This document shows positions 18,847 through 30,787 of a stretch of DNA of 64,000 nt, piece after piece. The position numbers and the translations under genes are program-made. Position 1 is the stretch's first letter. Every line of letters begins with the position of its first letter. The stretch is from Amphiduros pacificus (taxonomy: Eukaryota; Annelida; Polychaeta; Phyllodocida; Hesionidae): positions 20,403,766-20,467,765 of the forward strand of contig OX439010.1 of NCBI GenBank assembly GCA_949316495.1, in the 5' to 3' direction. A model generated the notes under the pieces. That model was not told the DNA's origin and ran no database searches. It saw nothing but the letters and a program-made list of their open reading frames with translations.

Positions 18847-20379
18847 GCTTACCACAGACTGGAAAATTGTGAGAATGGCTTGAGTCCTGAGCAAGACCCC
18901 CATCAAAGTCTGGAAATATTTCTTGAAGATTTTGATTTCTTCATGATGAATGGTCTTGAAAATTTACATGTGGGAGCCTTGGCTGTAGTATGTGTTCCTG
19001 TTTTTGTTGAAATTAAAGTTAATTACTGTATGCAGGGTAATTGTTGGCGATTATTTGGTATGGGTCAATTTGCCGATTTTTAATCATTGACAAACTGAAT
19101 GCAAATATTTATAACTGCCTTTTCATTACAATAGCAAAATGACCCCATGTGTCATAGGATCGATGGGCCATTTTGAAAATGGTTGGACTATGGCCCATGG
19201 CCCCTACCGAACAATTACCCTGTGTATGGCAATTAGCATGATTAGAGATTACAGTAAGATATTGCAACAGCTTGCATTGATGGATGATGCATATTGCAGG
19301 CAATGTGACCGAGCTTGGTGTGATATTGAGACTATAGAACCAACCATATCAATATTTTTTCATTGTATCTAGGAATCTCAACATGTGAACTGTATCATTG
19401 CAGCTATCCTCAAGGGAAGCCTTCTCAAGAAGTTTAAAGAAGACATATCAAGAGCAGATGATCAGCTCAAGGTAACTTTTTATTGTGTATTCACAATATA
19501 CCAGGCACACGCAGTAGAAGACATGTTTGACATGTCATGCAGGCAGTGCATCTTGAAATGCACATACTGATCATTTGGATCTACTACTGTATACTGGGTA
19601 ATATTAAACTTCATGAAAACAAAGAAAAATGAACATATGGTGCCATGAAATAAACATTAGGTAGTAAAGATGTGAATACATGAAACTAAAAGATTGATAT
19701 GGTTTATTCTCTTCAATATTTTCAGTCACATAATTTTGAGAACCAGGCGGGTGATGTGGCAGATTCTGAGGGCCAGACGGGTGATGTGGATGTGGTAGAT
19801 GCTGAGGGCCAGGCGTGTGATGTGGCAGATGCTGAAGGCCAGGAGGGTGATGTGGCAGATTCTGAGGGCCAGGCGGGTGATGTGGATGTGGCAGATGCTG
19901 AGGGCCAGGCGGGTGATGTGGATGTGGCAGATGCTGAGGGCCAGGCGGGTGATGTGGCAGATTCTGAGGGCCAGGCGGGTGATGTGGATGTGGCAGATGC
20001 TGAGGGCCAGGAGGGTGATGTGGATGTGGTAGATGCTGAGGGCCAGGCGGATGATGTAGCAGATGCTGAGGGCCAGGCGGGTGATGTGGCAGATGCTGAA
20101 GGCCAGGAAGATGATGTGGCAGATTCTGAGAGCCAGGCGGGTGATGTGGCAGATGCTGAGGGCCAGGCGGGTGATGTGGATGTGGCAGATGCTGAGGGCC
20201 AGGCAGATGATGTGGCAGATGCTGAGGGCCAGGCGGGTGATGTGGATGTGGCAGATGCTGAGGGCCAGGCGGGTGATGTGGATGTGGCAGATGCTGAGGG
20301 CCAGGCGGGTGATGTGGATGTGGCAGATGCTGAGGGCCAGGAGGGTGAGGTGGATGTGGCAGATGCTGAGGGCCAATAA
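18847..20379 (+). CDS. Possible spliced gene with a repeat-encoded C terminus (partial)
   Basis: Three stretches look like exons. The first is 18847-19036 (after ATGCAG, donor GTAATT), encoding an acidic segment with SLEIFLEDFDFFMMNGLENL. The second, 19404-19471, sits between a CAG acceptor and a GTAACT donor and encodes LLKKFKEDISRADDQLK. The third, 19726-20379, follows TTTTCAG and ends at TAA 20377. The phases agree (0 to 1, 1 to 0, 0), and the last exon is the long repeat GDVDVADAEGQ. No start is visible, and the 5' part may have been lost where the decayed LINE was inserted. Exon 2 is also open in another frame, so the model is tentative. I do not recognise the protein. Confidence 0.35.
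19019..19240. repeat. Imperfect inverted repeat, about 220 bp
   Basis: AATTACTGTATGCAGGGTAA near 19021 is matched in reverse complement near 19211-19240 (TTACCCTGTGTATGGCAATT). This may be a small MITE; it overlaps the first candidate exon above and weakens that exon's 3' end. Confidence 0.4.
19741..20376 (+). repeat. Coding minisatellite, 24- and 30-bp units
   Basis: About 24 units of GGTGATGTGGCAGATGCTGA plus GGGCCAGGC, with or without an extra ATGTGG, run head to tail. Unit lengths are multiples of three, so several frames stay open on both strands (GDVDVADAEGQ on the plus strand, a PHHPPGPQHLPH repeat on the minus strand). Spacing and variants suggest unequal exchange. Which frame, if any, is translated is unsettled; splice-site context favours the acidic plus-strand frame. 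Confidence 0.85.
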
Positions 20380-20586
20380 TGGAAATCTGTATCATTTGTA
20401 GCTGTGTTTTTTTGTCAACTTTAGCTAATGTCTTGTTTTTCTTTTTTTATTTAACGGTGTCCACTCCAGATATTTGATTGAGAGAAGGGGGTCAGAGAAG
20501 AGGTTGTTACAACTGGTATTGCAATGCCTGGTAGATCAGCCAGTCCTCTATATTGAGATGGCGAAGAGGATTCCTTTAATGTTGGT

Positions 20587-22218
20587 ATGCCTGTAGAGGA
20601 AATTTTACAGGGTTATGTTTCAAACTCTGATCTGGAAGATGTAGATTCCCTGGAAACTTTGACAAACCCCACATTAGCAGACATAAACAGATATCTTAGC
20701 ATAAATCAAATAAGCAGTGAAGCAATATATGAAGAAAGTGATACTGAAGATTATGTACCAGATGATGAGGAATGTGAAGAAGAGGAAGAGCTGCCAGTTT
20801 GGCAAGAAACAAGGAAAAACAAGACTCTCTCTTGCGTTCCTAGTGCTGGTGTTCCTGGTGCTCCTACACAAGATGCTTCACAATCACAGTCCATGGAATC
20901 TCTGGAACCAGGTACAGGTACTGGAGATTCGAATTCTCCAGAGCTGGAACCTCAGTCATCTGTACCACCTCCAGAAACGAAATCTGTATCACCTCCAGAA
21001 AAGAAATGGGATGTTCCATTGTGTTATAGACTTCTTGATAAGAGTGACTGTACCTTTGATGTTGACAATCCAGATATATATGTGAAAACATATAAACATG
21101 TTGACAGATCTAAAAAAAGGCAAAGACAAGAAAAGCAGTTGTCCATATGATACAGTACATGCCTGTAAGTTCTGTGGCAATCTGTTTACAAACATCCAAG
21201 TACACTACCAAAATATCCATTGGATGGAAGAGGAGGTAAAAACGAAAGACTTACTGAGAAATGAAGGAGACTACATACATAACAGACAGGTTTGGGAATG
21301 CAAAAGTGGAGAGTTTTTATTGAGCAGAAGGACACGAGAGGGGGAGAAATTCAGTTCTAACAGTTATGGTCCATGTCCAGATTTGCTATGCCTTTCTGAG
21401 TCTTGAGCATATTATCATGAAACACCAGAAAACCTGTCCTGCTGGCAGACTGAACAAACAACCTTCACAGAAAAAGCCTGGCATCATCTTCACCAGCAAA
21501 TTGATACTAGGAAGGATGAAGCTCGGGTCTGCAAAATTCCAGAAGGAGGTTTACCCCAAAATGAAAAGAGATCAGGTGTCACCCGTTGCACAAACTGATG
21601 TTTTGATAAGTGCTCTGGGACAAGAATGGATGACGAAAGGTCTGCACAATCCTTTAAGGAGATGCTGGTATGCCAATTTCCATATGAGGCAGATGGCCAA
21701 ATTACTCATAGTGCTCAGAACATGATGATACGGAAGAGAAAAGCCTCAAAGACTTTGAAAATGTTGCAAGAGCTGCACTGCTGTGCAGCTCCACCAATCC
21801 CTTAGCAGATGACCTAGAAGAATATGATGTTGACCCTGAGGAATTAGAATCACCCTCAACAGGGATAAAGCTAGGATATGACCTCGCGAGAGTAGCATCA
21901 ACCAAGCTGGCCATAGCAATTCAAAGGCATGACAGTGACTCACGAAATGACTGCAATGATTTTCTTCAGTTGTTGAAGTTAAGGTGGTCCTTAGAAGTCA
22001 CAAAGTATGCCCGTGTCGCTCTATTGAGGAACCAGAAGGTGAAGTTGCTCACACATCCTGAAGATCCGAGACGTGTATTCCTGAATATCGTAGACCACCT
22101 CAAGCAGCTGAATCTGAAGGAGGAGGAAGCTAACCCATCACAATTCTGGGAAGTGGACACTGGCCAGGCTATTGTTACATTCCAGGAGGAGGATTGGAGA
22201 ATAAGACCTATGTTTTAA
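20587..22218 (+). pseudogene. Decayed member of a multi-copy animal protein family (possible tyrosine-recombinase relative)
   Basis: The plus strand encodes, across about three frame changes, an acidic N-terminal region (SDTEDYVPDDEE), then CPYDTVHACKFCGNLFTNIQ, a C2HC-like zinc-binding block, then NYGPCP-like and KHQKTCPAG segments, then RQMAKLLIVLR, then a helical block with TGIKLGYDLARVA, SRNDCNDFLQL and VTKYARVALL. This order matches a family I recall as multi-copy in fish and marine invertebrates, whose longer members end in a tyrosine-recombinase-like domain. Here the sequence stops at 22218, before that catalytic part. That assignment is from memory and unverified. No introns are evident. 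Confidence 0.55.
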
Positions 22219-22595
22219 AGCACCAGGCCTTAAGTTCTGTCTTAAGAGTTTACACAAGTTACTTTGCTCATCATTGGCAGCAAAAGCTTATATGATAGGA
22301 GCTAAGCAGTAGATGTTTATGTCTATGGTTGTCAAATGTATGTTAGGCTATCTTAAAAACCAAAGATAATGGCCTAATGTCAGATTTCTATGAAGATTGA
22401 CAAATTATGCCACCAGGTGGCACTGTTAATTAAGAGAATGTAAGTCTTGGTTCCTCTCTACAAGATACTAAAAAATCATGAAACAATAAGGTCACAAATG
22501 TGACAGATGCCATAATGATTGTAATTTACCCCCAAGTCCCATACAGATGCCATTGTAATACAGCAGATGGCGCTTCCATCAATAGCCCCTAGACA

Positions 22596-23196
22596 CAGTC
22601 ACATTTGCACCGATTTCCGTTAAGATGCCCTGCCGATGGGTATTTTTTTACAAAATTGGCCATCAGTTCGGATTGCCGTGTGGGCACCGGGAGATCATCT
22701 GCCAATATTGGGCATCTTTAAGACGTTGGACGGGTCATCGGGAACTTTTAGCTGCAACAAAAAAGTTTCCGGCTTTCCCTGATGTCTTATCAGCAAATAT
22801 CATCTTAAAGTACATGACAGGGTCCCGGCAGTGTCCCGCAGGCACATCGGCATATTATACTAGGGTTGCCGGTGGCATTGTGCGGTAAAAATAGGATTTT
22901 TTTTATTTCATGTATTCACAGGCCATCGTCAGATGATCTAACGGGCTCCCTATGATGTCACATAGACATCTTTAGGATGTCCTTCAGACGTCTGTCAAAT
23001 GATACAGACGTCTTTAGGATATCCTACAGACGTCTGCCAATGACCAAGATGTCTGTAGGACATCCTACAGACGTCTGTGCAATTCAGTCTTGCACGTGCC
23101 ATGCGGTGCCCTTTAATAATGTGACCATAGCTACGACATCTCTCAGATTGTTGCTGATTAACTCCCCAGCGCCGGGGCCCAGTGCAAATGTGACTG
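22596..23196. mobile_element. Inverted-repeat element, about 601 bp
   Basis: CAGTCACATTTGCAC at 22596-22610 is repeated in reverse complement as GTGCAAATGTGACTG at 23182-23196. The interior is more GC-rich than its surroundings, has no convincing gene, and includes a run of AGACGTCT palindromes. No target duplication was resolved. Confidence 0.55.
22965..23080. repeat. Cluster of AGACGTCT palindromes
   Basis: Repeats alternate CAGACGTCTG-like palindromes with TAGGACATCCTA-like palindromes, about 25-30 bp apart, four to five copies. The stretch can fold on itself at several registers. Confidence 0.6.
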
Positions 23197-23616
23197 AGGC
23201 ATAATGTGAAGAACAAAGAATTGGAAAATCTGAAATGGTTTATCAAATGCCCATTCCAAAACTCTGATGTGATAATTTTCCATGTGGTATATTCTTCTTA
23301 TAACATTCTGAGTATCAAATCACAGGTTCATTGCATCATTTATTTTGTTGAACCATTTAATTTTCTATTACTGCATAAATTGAATTACCTTTTATTGCAA
23401 TGGCCAATACAATGGTAAAATCTCTTCAGATATAAGGAGAATAATATTCATCAAATAAAAAAGCATAAGATGCCTAAGTTTACAACTTTAAATTTTACTT
23501 TGTGAAATATACATTTTTGTCATCTTGAACTTGATTTAATATACCTGAAGAGATCAACATCATTCTCACAAGCCTTAACTTGAAAATAGCAACATGTTTG
23601 CAAAGAGAATGACAGG

Positions 23617-26600
23617 TTACTGGGAAGTCTGTTCTATCACTACAGTCTCACACTGACCATCTAATATAGCAATGCTTTCTGCATTGATCTGTGTCCAGTC
23701 CTGAGCAGTTATGACGCTATAGCCATCCTGTCCGGCCAAACCTTCGAGGTTTCCTATACAAACCTCCTCCTCAACCTGACTTATTGTGTCTAAATCAGAT
23801 ACTATGATCTGAGTCACTGTGGTCTCCTCACCACAAACCTCAGGAACTTCTATAATCTGTGTTTCTTGCTCCATGCTTTCCTTGGTGGTCGCCTCCTGAG
23901 ATTCTACCATGACTGGGATTGGTTCAGTTTCATCGTGGGTTACCTGAGCATGCTCTTCATGTTCGTTTATCTCTCTGATGTCTCCCTCACAGTTATCTGG
24001 CACCTGCACTACCTGGAACGTGATTTTTTCCCTGCTGCTAGCAGGTAGTTTAAAGTCTGCAACATTCATCTTGAGTTTCAAGCCGAGGTGTATGACTTTA
24101 CCATCTGTGGCTCCCACGTGTTTCTGCTGCAGGTGGCGTGACACTTTGTATTTTGAGATGCCATTATACCCACACAGGGAACACTGCCAAGGCTTGACAC
24201 CCAAGTGTGACATCATATGCACCCTCAGGCCTGACGAATAGGAAGTGGAATAATCACAACGGTCGCAAAAATACAATTTCTCACCAGTGTGACGTCTCAT
24301 ATGTTTTATTACATCATATTTGGACACTGATCGATAGGAGCATTTGGAGCAAGAGAAATTCTTAATCCCAAGATGAAGCTTCAGATGTTTTGTGAAACTT
24401 GTAGAATCACTTGTCTGATAGGTACAGGTTTCACATTTGTATTTCTTCTCTTCCACATGTTTGTTAGCAATGTGGTGGTTCAGTGCTGATTTGTGGAAGG
24501 TCTGGAATTCGCATCCTTTCTCATCACAATGAAAGGGTTCATCTGAAATCAAACAAAATGTGACTAAGTGGGAGTTTTGTTCATTGCATGATGAAACAAG
24601 AAGGCTATTTGATACCAATATTCAATTTGAGCATATCTTAAATTGACCATATTTACACCATGTATAACTTAAATATCAAAATACAGTATACTATGGTATC
24701 TTAATATCATAAATATATATCAAAACATGTGACCAAACTTCCACCAGTCTTATTTTGGAGTAAATGTCATCAAACATTGATTTTTCAACTACTTGTCTCC
24801 ATTGAGAGTTTCTCAAAGCTTTTTACAAGAAACAGTAAATTCACTTTTAAATTGAAACATTACATCTGTCTGGCTCAAAAGATGACATTGCCATCATGGA
24901 AAGTTATTATGACAGGGTCAAGTAGCAGCATCTAATCTACATACATGTGATAAACATGTTACACAAGGACATGATTCTCAGAAAAAAACAATTAAAATTC
25001 CCTTACTCCTATGCTTTCTCATATGTTCTGTCAAGTTTTTGGCTTGTCGACATCTGTAGTCGCACTGGGAACAGGCAAAGGGCAGCTTCCCTGTAGATAA
25101 TAACAACAACATGAGTGCATACTATCTTTTCATGCAAAATCTGTCTGTGCTGATTTCTGATCACTTCTCATGATTTTCAACGTTACATACTTGTCCTTAC
25201 TTCTTGTACCTACACACAGCACAATCCAACAACATATAGGATTTACAATTGTGTTTATGGATAACCATTTTGATGTTAAGACTGACTGTGTTTATCACAA
25301 AATAACCAACCTGTGTGTGTCCAGACATGTCTGAGCATGTCAATGTACTGAGCAAAGCTTTGCGAGCAGTACTCGCACATGAAGGGGCGTTCGTGTTTGT
25401 TGGTGTGCAGCTTCAACTGGGTGCGGGTCTGGCACTGAAAATCACACTTTGTGCACTTCCACATACCGCCCTTGTCATGACTGTTGATAACATGGCGGTG
25501 GAAGAATCCCAGATGCTTGGAGACTTTGGGGCAAATTTGACAATGGTAAGCCATAACTCCATCTTTACTCTTCCTGTACATATGTTTGTATTTCTCTGCA
25601 AGGGCCTCTCGGTCAATGGGCGGAGGTTTTTCCTGACCTTCACTCATTGCCTTTTCCAACTTCATTCTTTTCTTTGGAGGTTGATTTATTTCCTCTAACA
25701 GATCAGCATATTCACTGTTGTCAGCATGTTCAGGAATGTCAGTATTTTCACAACGGTCAGCACATTCAGTTCTCTCAGCACATTCAGTTCTCTCAGCACA
25801 TTCAGTTCTCTCAGCACATTCAGTTCTCTCAGCATGTTCAGCAATGTTAGGCAATTCCTGTTCATATATATTTTCCTCAATATTTTCTTCCAAAGATTTC
25901 ACCTGTTTAAAGTGCTCAGTAGCTGCATTTAACAACCTCTCAAAACTGCTTGTATTCAAATTGTCTGCCATTCCTTGAGCAGTTTCACAGTTTTGTTTGT
26001 CTTCTCTGTCCTCATGATCGGTGATATTTGGTTCCTTTTCTGACATGAAATCACCTTCTCTTTGTGTCTCTTTGTCTGAGAGCCTACTTTGTTCATTAGA
26101 CAAATGTCTACTTTTTGAACGAGTACGAACTGGTTCAATTCTTTTTAGCAAATCTTTTGACCTTGAATCCATTAAACTATTATTATAGTCAGTCCTAAAT
26201 TGATTAGTCTTAACTACTTGGTGCTTTGCTGTGATTTTAACATCTTCTGGATGGCTGGATTTGTTAATAATTCTTGTATTTGATTTCTTGACATTGCTTG
26301 CTAAACTTGTCTCAACATTAGTTCTGGTGTCTAATATATCTGTATGATTTGATTCCGGGATAGTTTCAATGTCTGATTTCTTTTCGTGACATATTTCCCT
26401 GATTTCTTTATCTGATTTCTCTGCCTTAATAATTTCCCTGACATTTCCTGTGGCTGATGTCTTTTTATGGTTTGCTTCTCTCTTTGACATGTTGCCTGCA
26501 GTCAGTTTCTTCTGCCTTGCATCGGATAAAACACTGACTTTATGTGAACCAAATAATTCCATGAGCTCACCAAAGTTGCTTTTGTCACACTTAAATGCAT

Positions 26601-27729
26601 TACATGACTGCAAGGAGGGCTTTTGTTGGCATGAGGCCTGATGGGTGAGTAGATTGCTGACGTGAGCAAATAGCCCCTGACAGCCTGCACAGCAGAAATA
26701 CATGGTGTAGTGAGCATCTCCTGCAAAAGAAAGAAAAAATCAGAAAATATTTTAGAACAAATAAATTATAGATCTATAAAGCATATACATGTAGTTACAT
26801 TATCTTAAAATCATTTGAGAAGTTGGAGATTGGGTTTCTTGGAGAGAAAGAGAAGGGTTAGCAGAGTTAAATAGACCATGAATACCGTGTATGTTGAAGT
26901 AGGGAAGAAGGCTATTTCATTTTTAGTTTAGCACAAAAATCTCACAATTCATGAATGCAAACTTTAAATGTCACATAGTCACATGACCACAGGTTTGCCT
27001 TGCACACCTAAGGAATGTTTGTCTCTAACTGATCTTGCTGGAGAGAGGATGTGATTCTCAATTAAAGATTTCCCACAAGAAGTCTAAATTTTAGTTGGTA
27101 AATATTAAGTTTGATTCCAACAAATATACCAATCCTGAAGATTTGAATCTTTTCCAACTTTCCTAATTTTCCTAGTGACAAGGGCCAATTGATGCACACA
27201 CTAAGGGGCGATCCATTTGATTTTTGTGGGGTGGGGTGGGACAGCAGTACTGGATGAATAATTTTTTTTTCTTTGGTAGGGTGGATGAATAATTTTTTTT
27301 TTCTGGTGTGGGGTGGGTGAATAAATTTTTTTTCTGGTGTGGGGTGGGTGAATAATTTTTTTTTTCTTGTTGCTTCCCCAGACTCTGATCCTTCATTTCA
27401 AGCAATCCATATAGAAGATAGAAAAACTGGAAGGAGGTGGATGAATAAATTTTTTTTCTTTGGTAGGGTGGATGAATAAATTTTTTTTCTTTGGTAGGGT
27501 GAATGAATAAATTTTTTTTCTGGGATGGGGTGGGTGAATAAATTTTTTTTCCAAAATCTCCCACCCCACCCCACAAAAATCAAATGGATCGCCCCTAATG
27601 GGGGTGCACCAGTCAAAAGGTAAATAGATGTGAAAGACAAATACATTTATCACCAATATGTGAATTTTAAACATTTTTTGCAAAATTAGTGCTTAATCCC
27701 TTCAATCCAAACTTACCTTCAGATGCCAT
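23617..27729 (-). CDS. C2H2 zinc-finger protein, 810 aa, four exons
   Basis: Exons on the minus strand are 27729-27717 (ATGGCATCTGAAG, donor GTAAGT), 26720-25311, 25090-25007 and 24542-23617. Phases are 1, 1, 1 and the total is 2433 nt, exactly 811 codons with the stop. An N-terminal CCHC-like finger (CCAGCQGLFAHV) is followed by a long polar region, three fingers at the end of exon 2, one in exon 3 (CSQCDYRCRQAKNLTEHMRKH) and five in exon 4, some joined by TGEK-like linkers. The C terminus is acidic and rich in V, I and E, like an activation region. It is probably a nuclear DNA-binding regulator of the ZFP64/REST-like many-fingered type; I cannot name the orthologue. It lies head to head with FBXW2, about 3 kb away. 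Confidence 0.88.
25756..25845 (-). repeat. 18-bp coding repeat in zinc-finger exon 2
   Basis: About five copies of an 18-bp unit (TCAGCACATTCAGTTCTC on the plus strand) encode repeated ERTECA on the minus strand. The frame is kept. Copy number is likely to vary between individuals. Confidence 0.85.
26721..27204. other. Intron 1 of the zinc-finger gene, proximal part
   Basis: No gene is seen. This is AT-rich intron between exon 1 (27717) and exon 2 (26720). A small inverted-repeat element occupies its distal part. Confidence 0.6.
27205..27595. mobile_element. PIF/Harbinger-type MITE, 391 bp
   Basis: The terminal inverted repeats begin GGGGCGATCCATTTGATTTT and run for about 37 bp. Both ends are flanked by TAA (27202-27204 and 27596-27598), the 3-bp target type used by PIF/Harbinger transposons. 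The inside has about eight direct repeats of GGTGGATGAATAA plus a T run. It sits in intron 1 of the zinc-finger gene. It has no coding capacity; the short ORFs come from the repeats. Confidence 0.75.
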
Positions 27730-30700
27730 ACTGAATGTATGTGAGTATATCAGCTCTTGTATGCCATACCAGACAATTCCAACCTAGAAACAAGATTACA
27801 GACCTGTATCAGAGTAGTTTTCAACAAAAAAGATTACATTTTCTGTGTCATTTTGAGAAAAAAGTGTGATTTTCCCACAAATATACGCAAGGAAAATTTC
27901 AGTAACTCGATGGTCAATGAACAATTAAACTTTCATGAAAAACTGGCAGAGGTAGAAATTATTTCACAAGTGATGTCTTCAGTTCAGGTGGTGTAAATTA
28001 AATTATGAAAGGAAAATGTGCTTGAAAACCTCATTTCATGAATGCTTTAAGTTTGTGACCTCAAAAAGGCCCAACAATTGACTGATGCTCCCTCTTCATC
28101 AGCGGGTCATGGCAGACACTCGCTATGGCCGACTTCTGCAGCTCGAACCCAAGATGAAATGGTCAAAAATTTGAATGTTTTATTTAGCTTTGTTGTTGAT
28201 ATATTGTCCATTAGGTCACTACTTTGAGTGCAAAGTGCTCGGCAATCAGTAAGCATAAGAGGCCGATTGCCGATCTCCATGTTGCTTTTTTTCCCCATTG
28301 AAAATTACACACCGGAACTATACAACTTTACCGGTGCCAGAACTGTACAACTCGACTATATTTAATCATTGGTCGGAGAGATTGGCAGGGGGCCTATTCA
28401 GTTCACTGATCTTTCACTTATAAGTTATTATCGCTCTAACGCAAGAGAGCGCCCTCTTTTCACCATTTCCGGGAGTAATATTTGTGCTGTCAACTACACA
28501 TATTTTCGTCCATGTAAACCAAGGCTTTTAACTGTGTTTTCAAGGAAAATAATCATCAAGAGACAATAATAATACATGCAAACTGTGAATAATAGTTTGT
28601 TTTCTCAACGGGACATACAAAAATGTTTTAATGTTAAACATTTCCCCCATTAAATGAGCATCTAAAATATTCTCTGTTTTGTTCAACGACTTAAATTCAA
28701 TATGGCGGCCAGTAAGCAGGAAGCTCATGTTCTGCACATGCTCAGTTCTAAGAACAGCAGAAGGGTTGTGAAGGTAACAGGACACTCCGCACCCTGACAC
28801 ACCGCACCCGTCATTCCACACCCGAAACTACAACGCACCCAAAACAGACCGACCCCGCAAAATTTACTCAATATAATCAAGCCAAATCTAAATAAAATAT
28901 AGCTTTTTCTCTTACTTGTGCAAAAATTAGTTCAATTCATTTAGGAAACGTAATGTTTGGCAAGATTTTGCAGGGATCATCACATGTATGGATGTTGCTC
29001 TGCCATTTTGAAAGTCGTGGGAGGAATAACATAACAAAGGTGAAGCAAACATGAACTATAATCAATGCCAAGAAGACAAAACCTTGAGAAAACTCACTAA
29101 AAGTGCATGAAACATAAAACCAAACTTTTCATCTTGTTTATTTGTCTCAAGAATGGATCCCCTTGAGCATTACTTCCCGCCATCTTGAAGTTAACGTTCC
29201 AGCTCACGAGATTTCAGAAGCAAGAAATGGCGACCAAAGTTTTGGTTTCTTTGAAATAAAAGACGATTAAACAATGTTCTAGCATCATTAAATGTTAAAT
29301 TATGGCGGCGGATGATGATTAATGATAATTGCAGGTCAGTCAGGGTACAGTCTGTGTTGGTGCGGATTGTCTCGGGTGTGGTTTGTCTCGGGTGCGGTTG
29401 TGTGAACTGTGAAGGGTGCCGATTGTCTAGAAAACGGTTGTGAACTGTATTCAAAGACACTCCTTGACTCGAGGTTCAACTGGTTGCCAACTTGCGGTCA
29501 GCGAGGCAGTAAATCAAATCATGGTTTCGACATATTCCAATTTGAAAAATTTGGCAATGCGTATAAAGTGTTCCTCAGCTACAATTATCCAAGCAGAAAA
29601 GACGAAAACAAAGTGGAATACATCTAAATTTAATCAGTCTTACCTGAAATTTTCACAAATTGTTGAACGCTTACAACCGGAAGTAAGAGGTGTGATGTCA
29701 TGAGTAAATTGCCAACATATAATTATTTTCAACAAGAAATGATTAGAATAAACATGTTGGCCACAAATACTTCCCATAGAACTTATTATTATTTTTTAAT
29801 GAATAATAGCATTGTATGGTCCTATCATGGATTTGAATAAGAATGATTACAATATTTTCGTGGGTACATGACTCTCCGCGACATGCATTTGTTTTGATTT
29901 TCATGTTCAGAGTTTGACAGCTGTCAAATGTGAGATTTCTTTGAAAATTTACTTCCCAAAGTCCTGGAGACCCTTATATTCGGTAAGTTGTAAGATGGCA
30001 CATTTTTAGAGTAAGATTATGTATAGCGTATGAAAAAACTTCATCACAACTTTGGCGCTAAGTATGACATTGGGGCTGTCCTGAACAAGAGGTCCTGAAC
30101 ATAGTCATAGAACAATGACCAATAATCTATTTATTGAATTTGTTATAGACAAGTTTACATTGATAAGATTTATTCTACATTTGTAGGCAAGTTGTTGATC
30201 CAATTATGGGCCATATATGAAAGCAAATGTGAATGGAAGTAACACCTCTATTAGTATTTGAATATTCATATGATTAAGAAACTTGAATATTAATTATCTT
30301 GGTCGAACAGTGTCCTCCAACTGCCTTATGCTCATCATTGATAAGACTAAATAGAAACTATTACATCAATAATTAATTTGAATTGTTTTTCCCATAAACC
30401 AACCTGGTGTTGTCTACAGCATGTAATATAGCATTTGAATGTGAGTCGTAAAACAAAAAAACACTTCACTCACACCCATTGCTGTTTTTTAACCTGGATT
30501 CTGGTCTGTTAATACAAGCATGACTAGATTTCCATCATGAGATTCTGAAATCCAATGACCCACAGGCCTGATAGTGTAACAGTCCAAACATGCTAAAACA
30601 CAAAACACTCAGAACTCTTTCTTTTCTATGTTAACAAATGATTTATAATCACAGTGACCATTTGATCTTCATTTGAAAGAGATCTCTTAATTTTAAATCT

Positions 30701-30787
30701 TTGATAAAAAAAATACTCTTGTTCATACATGGTAACAACAAAAAAATAAGTTTTTGAGGGTTTTCATTTATTTTTTTCAGATATATT
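27730..30787. other. Shared 5' region of zinc-finger gene and FBXW2
   Basis: About 3 kb lie between two divergent starts. The stretch holds a dispersed repeat (28040-28300), GC-richer blocks near 28790-28860 and 29340-29470 with ACCGCACCCG-like repeats in opposite orientation, and a good donor-like GGTAAGT at 29978-29985 that could end a non-coding first exon of FBXW2, whose coding exon is preceded by an acceptor at 30780. Promoters are presumably here but none can be pinpointed. Confidence 0.4.
28040..28300 (-). repeat. Dispersed repeat, copy 1
   Basis: Similar to 57300-57515 in the opposite orientation. Shared blocks include AAACATTCAAATTT, CATTTCATCTTGGGTT and GGCC.TTTTTGAGG. The two short ORFs it yields (LCTQSSDLMDNIS, LCAQNIDLMNNIS) resemble each other because the DNA is repeated. 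Confidence 0.65.

Noticed and set aside
19604-20395. 263-codon minus-strand Pro/His-rich ORF
   Set aside because: It is the reverse reading of the minisatellite; there is no splice or start support, though translation cannot be excluded.
24543-24618. Met at 24618 as start of a separate 333-residue zinc-finger gene
   Set aside because: The first 25 codons of that frame are intron; a TTTCAG acceptor and matching phase join 24542 to the exon at 25007.
23866-26641. Several plus-strand ORFs opposite the zinc-finger exons
   Set aside because: They are antisense shadows of coding exons, and the minus-strand gene is confirmed by splice phases.
29191-29460. 89-codon minus-strand ORF upstream of FBXW2
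   Set aside because: It has no motif and lies in a region of opposing GC-rich repeats; the evidence is too weak to call a gene.
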